Below are positions 57,196 through 64,000 of a stretch of DNA of 64,000 nt, in pieces. The stretch's first letter is position 1, and every line of letters begins with the position of its first letter. Below the pieces are notes generated by a model. That model searched no databases. It was not told the DNA's origin and saw only the letters and a list, made by a program, of their open reading frames with translations. The stretch comes from Aeromicrobium sp. IC_218. GTDB lineage: Bacteria > Actinomycetota > Actinomycetes > Propionibacteriales > Nocardioidaceae. The stretch is taken from positions 47,388 to 111,387 of the forward strand of contig NZ_SJXM01000011.1 in NCBI RefSeq assembly GCF_004336805.1, written 5' to 3'. A program made the position numbers and the translations under genes.

Positions 57196-58346
57196 TCAGT
57201 CGAGGACGTCGAAGCGGATGCCCGCGGCCTGCAGCCGGCTCACCAGGGCGTCGCCCATGGCGACGGCCGTGGTCGTCTGGCCGGCGACCTCGGGCAGGTC
57301 GTCGAAGGCCAGCGACAGCGCGGACTCGGCCAGCATCTTGGACGTCTCGGTGTAGCCCGGGTCGCCGCCGCTCACCTGCGTGCGCAGGCGCTGGTCGCCG
57401 GCCTCGGCCTCGAGCACGAGCTTGAAGTAGGACTTGTCGCGGCGCTCCTCGTCCGGACCGGTGCCCTGCTCGAACGCCTTGAGCATGAGCGCGCGCGTGG
57501 GCGGCAGCTGGGCCGCGCCGAACGCCACGCCGAGACCGGCGCCGGCCACCGCGAGGGTGCGCGCCTTCTTGACGTGGGCGAAGTGCTCGTAGCGGAAGTC
57601 GGGGCCGTAGGCCGGCAGGGCCCGGGCCGAGCGCAGCACGATCTGCGGGTCGAGGGTCGGGAGCGGGACGCCGTAGCCGACGCCACCGGGGCCCTTGCCG
57701 AACGAGCCGCCGCCACGCACGCGCCGGTCGGCCGGACGCGGCTCGAGCCGGCGACGCTCCGCGGCGGTGCGCTTGGCCTGCTTCATGCGGCCGAAGACGT
57801 TGATCGCCGAGTGGTACGTGCCGCCGGAGAACGCCGCGTTCGAGCGGACGTACCCGCGCACGGTGATCGGGACGTCGTCGGGCAGCTGCTCGACGGTCCA
57901 CAGGACGCCCAGGTCGTACGGGACGGAGTCGAAACCGCACGCGTGCACGAGCCGGGCGCCGGTGCGCTCGGCCGTGCCGTGGTGACGCAGCCAGGTGCGG
58001 TCGACGAACTCCGGCTCACCGGTGAGGTCGACGTAGTCGGTGCCGGCCGCGGCGGACGCCTGGACGGCCGCCTCGCCGTGCTGCAGGTACGGGCCCACGG
58101 TGGTGGCCAGCACCTTGGTGCTCGCGGCGAGCTCGCGCATCGACGCGGCGTCCTCGACGTCGGCCACGCGCAGCTCGGGCCGGCTGCCGCCCGCGGCCTC
58201 GACCCGGTCGGCGACCTGCTCGAGCTTCTCGCGACGGCGTCCGGCGATCGCCCAGGTCGCCCCGGCCGGGACGTGCGCGGCGAGGTACTCGGCGGTCAGC
58301 CCGCCGGTGAACCCGGTGGCCCCCAGCAGGGTGACGTCGGCGCGGC

Positions 58347-58350
<4 letters not shown>
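57196..58350 (-). CDS. Saccharopine-dehydrogenase-like (trans-acting enoyl reductase family) oxidoreductase
   Basis: 384 residues with an N-terminal Rossmann motif [14 protein letters not shown], then IAGRRREKL and [26 protein letters not shown] is characteristic of this group. Homologues in mycobacteria include trans-acting enoyl reductases of lipid synthesis; the gene is also next to the clpX-valS region there (from memory). Its ATG overlaps the clpX stop by four bases. Confidence 0.85.
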
Positions 58351-59612
<1,262 letters not shown>

Positions 59613-59751
59613 GAGGCCGATCCTCTCTCCGATTCGTCACGTCCGGACACACCATCGACCGGACGACTCCTTGACCTTAGTCGCCCCGTACCCCGCTGAC
59701 ACGCAGGTCAAGCGCGTGTTCGCTGACGGCGCACGGACGCCGGGCGCACGA

Positions 59752-59782
59752 GGGCCGGGCTCCTGCGTGAGGAGCCCGGCCC
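59752..59782 (-). terminator. Hairpin terminator after the thioredoxin-like/Ig-repeat protein gene
   Basis: Perfect 12-bp stem (59752-59763 with 59771-59782) and a seven-base loop, 24 bases after the stop at 59806. No T tract. Confidence 0.75.
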
Positions 59783-59805
59783 GTCGCGCCGGTCGTGACC
59801 GCCGG

Positions 59806-62553
59806 TCAGCGGACGACGCGCAGCCTCGCGGAGGCCGTGCGGCCCGCCGTGTAGCTGGCGTCACCGGCGTACGCGGCCTTGACCGACCACGTGCCGCGGG
59901 CCAGGCGCGGCAGCGTCACGACGACGCGGCCGTTGCTCAGCGTGGCCCGCACGGTGCGGCTGGTGCGGCCCTTGGTGACCTTGACCGTGACCGGTCCGGA
60001 CGCCTTGGCCAGGCCGGGCGGGGTCGCGACGGTGATCGTGACCTTGGCCTTCCTCGTGGCCTTGACGCTGCGCGGCACCGCGACCCGCGTGGCCCCGGGC
60101 AGCGCCTTGACGACGGTGACCGAGCCGGTGCGCGACGCCGCCAGCGCGACGCGGTCACCCTGGTAGACCGCCGTGATCCGGTGCGTGCCGACCCGCAGTC
60201 CGCGCGGCAGCACGATCGTGGCGCGCCCGGAGGCGTCCAGGCGGCCGGTCGCGCGGACCGTCGGTCCGGTCAGCGTGACGGTGCCGGTGGGCACGCGGCC
60301 CGCCGCACCCTTGACGGCGACCAGGACCTTGGCCGCGGTGCCGTACCGCACGCCGGCCGCGGCGACGGCCAGCGTCGAGGCGTTCTTGCGCACGACGACC
60401 GTCAGGGGCGTCGAGGACGACGGCGCGTAGGTGGCGTCGCCGCCGTAGCTCGCCGTCAGGGCGTACGAGCCGGGGACAGTGCCCGCCGGGACGGTGAACG
60501 TCGCCGTGCCGTCCTGGACCGGGGCCGACACCGCGCCACCGGGCAGGCCGCTGAGGCTGACCGTGCCGGTCGCGCCCTCGGTCACCGTCGCGGTGACCGT
60601 GCTGGCCGCGCCGTACGTGAGCGGGGCGGGCCCCGCGAGCGTCACGCTGCTGGCGGTGCCGGCGACGTCCAGCGCGAGCGCGGACTGCGACGGCGTCAGC
60701 GAGTCGCCGCGACCCAGGTAGCGGACGGTGTACGCCTTCGTCCCCTGCGTCTGCGCCGGCAGCGTCAGCGACGCGGTGCCGGCCCGCGACAGGCGGGCCT
60801 TCACGAGCAGCTCGGAGCCGTCGAAGACGCCCACCTCGCCGCGCGGCCTGGCCGTGCCCGTGCTGGGCGCGACGCTGGCCGACGCCGTGTTGAACGACGC
60901 GAACGGCGCGTGGCCGGGCGACGTGACCGAGACCTGGACGGTCGGGGTCGCCCCGACCGGCACCGTCGCGGGGACGCCGTCGACGGCGACCTGCGTGCCG
61001 TGCTCCTCGCCGGCGAGACCGCCGAGCACGGAGTCGATCTCGGCGATCGCCTCCTTCGCGAACGCACGCTGGTTCTGCAGGCCGTTGGAGCCGGCCTCGC
61101 TGGCGACGTTGTACGTGCCGCCGAGGCGGGCGTCGCCCGCGGCGTAGTCGCGTCCGGCGACGTACCACCACTCGGTCATGTGCTCGGTCTGGCCGCCGTC
61201 GTCGTTGAAGCGGATGGCCTGGTCGACGACCGGCGCGGCGTTGCCCGCGGCGTCCTTGTGGTCCTTGTTGTAGGTGAGCACGTGGCCGACCTGGATCTTG
61301 CGCGCCTGCTTGGCCGTGGCCGTGACGTCGCCGCCGGGCAGGTACGAGACCGCGTTCACCGAGCCACCGAGCTTCTCGACGTCGGCGGCGGTGCGGTACT
61401 CGGTGACCGCGTTGCTCAGGTAGGTGTTCACCAGGTCGCCGTACAGGTGCGACGGACGCAGGACCTCGGTGACGCCGTCCACGGTGGCCGGCAGCGCGTT
61501 GTCGCGGATGTGCTGCGCCAGCGAGCCGGAGTTGCCGGTGGAGTCGAGCGAGAAGTCGAAGTTGTAGACGGTCCGGATGCCGTCCTCCTGCGCGATGCGG
61601 TTGACGTCCTTGATGATCGCGCGGGTGTTGTGGCACCAGGTGCCGCCGAACAGGATCGGGATGTCGCCCGGCTGCTGCAGCAGGTGCACCAGCTCGGGGT
61701 AGGTCACCGTCTGCACGCGCCAGCCGTCGGTCGCGTCGGCGTCGTCGAGGATGTCGCCGCCGAACTTGCTGGCGTCGGCGTAGGCGGCCGTCGTGGTGTG
61801 CCGGCGGTTGACCTCGTCCTTGAGGAACTGGAAGTTCGAGCGCGGCGTGTAGGACGACGCGGGCACGGCGCCCAGGACGTCCTCGACCTGGTCCTCGTAC
61901 GCGGTCGTCTCGGCCGGCGTGTCGAGGTCGGTCGCGGACTTCTCGCCGGCGAGCGAGGCGATGATCCGGTCCTCGGCACCGCCCTCGGTGTGGTCCTTGT
62001 CGTAGACGAACAGGTACGGGTCGGTCGACTCGTCCTTGGTGAACTGCGGGGTCGTGTCCTTGTTCAGGTAGTCGGTCAGGAGCCGGTTGCCGAGCGCCTC
62101 GTACTGCGCGCGGCCCTGGCCGGCGCGGTTGCCGCCGGCCGGGTCGGGCGAGGTGCCGGTGCGCAGGCCGGAGCGGCTGAGGTCCCAGACGTCCAGGGTG
62201 TCGCCGTCCAGCTTCGGCGTGAAGTTGTAGACCTTGTCGACGCCGAGCCGCTTGGCGACCTGGTTCACGTGACCGATGGTGGCCTGGGTGCTGGCGTTGC
62301 CGGGATCGCCGACGAGGAACGCGAAGCGGCCGGGCTGCTTGAGCAGGTACTCGAAGCGCTCGATCGTCACGGTCTCGAAGACGCTGCCGGCGCCCAGGGC
62401 GTCGTAGACGTCGTCGAAGTAGTCGACGGTGGTGCCCACCGGGGCGGGGGCCGCGTGGGCGGTGGACGGCGCGCCGGCGACGAGGCCGGACGCCGCGACG
62501 GCCGCGGCGACGGAGAGCGCCAGTCGGCGTCTCGGGTTCGGGGTGGTGCTCAT
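59806..62553 (-). CDS. Large secreted protein with tandem thioredoxin-like domains and Ig-like repeats
   Basis: 915 residues. A signal peptide (about 1-35, AHA-AP) is followed by two similar domains, about 60-210 and 280-440. Domain 1 has LLKQPGRFAFLVGDPGNAST and KVYNF; domain 2 has LLQQPGDIPILFGGTWCHN and TVYNF. This is a thioredoxin-like strand-helix layout. Domain 2 keeps WC-H-N with a single Cys (about 307), and domain 1 has none. From about residue 515 come four or so Ig-like modules (Big_3_5 type, for example GTVSLSGLPGG and SYGGDATYAPSSS). No membrane anchor or LPXTG is seen. Role unknown; perhaps cell-surface redox or binding. Confidence 0.75.
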   Translation of the reverse strand: MSTTPNPRRRLALSVAAAVAASGLVAGAPSTAHAAPAPVGTTVDYFDDVYDALGAGSVFETVTIERFEYLLKQPGRFAFLVGDPGNASTQATIGHVNQVAKRLGVDKVYNFTPKLDGDTLDVWDLSRSGLRTGTSPDPAGGNRAGQGRAQYEALGNRLLTDYLNKDTTPQFTKDESTDPYLFVYDKDHTEGGAEDRIIASLAGEKSATDLDTPAETTAYEDQVEDVLGAVPASSYTPRSNFQFLKDEVNRRHTTTAAYADASKFGGDILDDADATDGWRVQTVTYPELVHLLQQPGDIPILFGGTWCHNTRAIIKDVNRIAQEDGIRTVYNFDFSLDSTGNSGSLAQHIRDNALPATVDGVTEVLRPSHLYGDLVNTYLSNAVTEYRTAADVEKLGGSVNAVSYLPGGDVTATAKQARKIQVGHVLTYNKDHKDAAGNAAPVVDQAIRFNDDGGQTEHMTEWWYVAGRDYAAGDARLGGTYNVASEAGSNGLQNQRAFAKEAIAEIDSVLGGLAGEEHGTQVAVDGVPATVPVGATPTVQVSVTSPGHAPFASFNTASASVAPSTGTARPRGEVGVFDGSELLVKARLSRAGTASLTLPAQTQGTKAYTVRYLGRGDSLTPSQSALALDVAGTASSVTLAGPAPLTYGAASTVTATVTEGATGTVSLSGLPGGAVSAPVQDGTATFTVPAGTVPGSYALTASYGGDATYAPSSSTPLTVVVRKNASTLAVAAAGVRYGTAAKVLVAVKGAAGRVPTGTVTLTGPTVRATGRLDASGRATIVLPRGLRVGTHRITAVYQGDRVALAASRTGSVTVVKALPGATRVAVPRSVKATRKAKVTITVATPPGLAKASGPVTVKVTKGRTSRTVRATLSNGRVVVTLPRLARGTWSVKAAYAGDASYTAGRTASARLRVVR

Positions 62554-62667
62554 GGGGGATGCAGTCCTCTCGCTGCCACACTGGGCAGGTCGCTTCAGGA
62601 ATGGGGCGATGGGTCGGGCCGCCGCGTCATGGCAGTGCCGGCGGCCCGACCGTGGGGTGGTCGTCGA

Positions 62668-63972
62668 TCAGCCCACCCCCGACGAGGTCAGCGGGCGCGG
62701 CGCGACGTCCTGCGCGGGCACCGGAGCCGGCAGCACGACCGTGTCGTCCGAGGCCTCGGGGCCCGCGGCGCGACGGCGGCGGCGTCCGGTGGCCAGGTGC
62801 CACACGAGCGAGCCGGCACCGGCGATCGCCAGCACGGCGAGGATGGCCAGCCCGGTGTGCGGCGGGACCCGCTCGGCGGCCGGGGCGGCCGCCTCGTCGG
62901 TGTCGGCGTCCGCCGCACCGGCGGCGACCACCTCGACCGGCGAGGCCGTGACCTGCTGGCCGTCGTACAGGACGACGACCTGGTGCGCGCCGGCCGGCAC
63001 GGTGTCGGGAATCGTGGCCGTGGTCGTGAAGCCGCCCTGGGCGTCGGTGGCGACGGTGCCCAGCGGGACCGGGTCCGAGTGCAGCTCGAGCGCCAGCTCC
63101 GGGACGTTCGGCGCGTAGCCGGTGCCGGTGATGGTCACCGACGCGCCCGGCGCCAGGTCGCCCTCGACCGCGACCGTGCCCTTGACGTCCACCACCGGGG
63201 TGCCGACCGTGGCCGGGTCCGAGGGCGGCGACGAGACCGACTCGCCGGCGGCGTTCACGGCGCGGACGGCGGCGCGGTACGAGCCGTCGGCCAGGCCGGT
63301 GAAGGTGTGCGAGGTCGTGGTCGCGTCGACGGTGAGCGGCTGGGCGCCGGTGAAGCGCACGACGTAGCCGGTCACGCTCTCGAGCTCGGCGTCGGCCGTG
63401 GCCTGCCACGCGACGGTCACGTCCTTGCCCTTGACCGTCAGGACGGGGGCGGCGGGGGCGGTCGGGGCGCCCGTGACGGCGACCTCCTCGTCGTCGACGC
63501 CCAGGTCGGCCGGGGCCGCGTCCGTCGTCGTGTCGGCGTCCGGCGTCGTCGTCACCGGCTTGGACGACGTGGTGCGGTCGCTGGTCGGCTTCGGGGTCGA
63601 CCTGGTCGGCGTCGACTTCGTGGGCGTCGGCTTCGTCGGGGTCGGCTTCGGCTCGGCCTTGATCTCGTCGGCGTAGCGCACCTTGCTCGGGTCGCCCTGC
63701 CAGATGCCGGTCTTGCGGCTGGGCAGCACCCAGACGCCGTCGTCGTCCTGGTAGCAGCCGGGGATCGGCGTGCACCAGGCCTCGGCCGGCAGCGCGTCCA
63801 GGGCCTTGCCGCGGTCGTCGTTGAGGCAGTAGGAGTCGTCGGCACCGTCGACCCACTGCACCTCGGCCGCGTCGGCCTTGACGTGGACGGCCTGGCTGCC
63901 GATCACCAGGACGAGGCTGATCATCACGGCGAGCAGCCAGCGCAGGGCGCGGGGCACCTGAAGGATGGACAT
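62668..63972 (-). CDS. Surface protein with fibronectin III domain and C-terminal membrane anchor
   Basis: 434 residues. An N-terminal hydrophobic helix (about 11-30) is followed by a Cys-containing domain (SYCLNDDRG, AWCTPIPGCYQDDDGVW). Next come a Thr/Pro/Lys-rich repeat (PTPTKPTPTKSTPTRSTPKPT, about 108-140), a fibronectin III module (about 175-260) and an Ig-like module. A C-terminal helix (GLAILAVLAIAGAGSLVWHLA) ends with a basic cytoplasmic tail, a membrane-anchored cell-wall-spanning plan. The ATG has AAGGAG about ten bases upstream. It is co-oriented with the preceding large secreted protein gene. Confidence 0.75.
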   Translation of the reverse strand: MSILQVPRALRWLLAVMISLVLVIGSQAVHVKADAAEVQWVDGADDSYCLNDDRGKALDALPAEAWCTPIPGCYQDDDGVWVLPSRKTGIWQGDPSKVRYADEIKAEPKPTPTKPTPTKSTPTRSTPKPTSDRTTSSKPVTTTPDADTTTDAAPADLGVDDEEVAVTGAPTAPAAPVLTVKGKDVTVAWQATADAELESVTGYVVRFTGAQPLTVDATTTSHTFTGLADGSYRAAVRAVNAAGESVSSPPSDPATVGTPVVDVKGTVAVEGDLAPGASVTITGTGYAPNVPELALELHSDPVPLGTVATDAQGGFTTTATIPDTVPAGAHQVVVLYDGQQVTASPVEVVAAGAADADTDEAAAPAAERVPPHTGLAILAVLAIAGAGSLVWHLATGRRRRRAAGPEASDDTVVLPAPVPAQDVAPRPLTSSGVG

Positions 63973-64000
63973 GGTCGAGAGCTCCTTGCGGGGGTGGGTC

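Overview
The window is high-GC DNA with short gaps, many 4-base start/stop overlaps and frequent GTG starts. It carries the gene set rsfS-nadD-proA-proB-obgE-rpmA-rplU-rne-ndk-DUF4233-folC-valS-clpX in nearly the order I recall from Mycobacterium tuberculosis and other actinobacteria. I infer an actinobacterium, most likely Propionibacteriales (Nocardioidaceae, for example Aeromicrobium or Nocardioides). The genus is a guess from gene content.

Layout. 1-2561: a phosphate-uptake operon pstC-pstA-pstS (minus strand, pstS cut by the window edge) behind a candidate PHO box. 2668-3144: a META-domain lipoprotein and its terminator. About 3150-17475: a genomic island, visibly less GC-rich than its flanks, with decayed serine-recombinase genes at both ends and abutting the 3' end of tRNA-Ala. 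All its intact genes lie on the minus strand. In transcription order they are a 35-codon leader ORF, a complete qatABCD antiphage operon, an apeA-like HEPN abortive-infection gene, a three-gene module (nuclease/adenine-methylase-like fusion, HsdS-like specificity subunit, unknown 314-aa protein), and three further unrecognised genes, one with a weak GIY-YIG look. The methylase-like domain has Ala where the catalytic Asn/Asp of motif IV belongs. I consider this module the best candidate for an undescribed system.

17570-39536: tRNA-Ala, then gpgP-like phosphatase, rsfS, nadD, a small membrane protein, proA, proB, obgE, L27, L21 and RNase E. DUF2344 and the radical SAM gene that normally sits beside it follow, here separated by an MFS transporter, an SGNH hydrolase and a 53-aa gene. 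Next come an MMPL exporter divergent from a NarL-type two-component system, and ndk. 39563-45571: a GH13 alpha-glucosidase and a complete sugar ABC transporter with its own ATPase, behind an inverted repeat. 45586-59612: ParB-like protein, metallophosphoesterase, DUF4233, folC, a second MMPL protein, valS, an OmpR-type two-component system, two paralogous small secreted proteins, a saccharopine-dehydrogenase-like oxidoreductase and clpX. 59806-63972: two large secreted or surface proteins, one with tandem thioredoxin-like domains plus Ig-like repeats, the other with a fibronectin III domain and a C-terminal membrane anchor.

A recurring feature of the backbone is a TANNNT hexamer 6-8 bases before the start codon, which suggests leaderless transcripts. 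The island operons instead show Shine-Dalgarno sequences. No CRISPR array, rRNA or intact transposase is visible.
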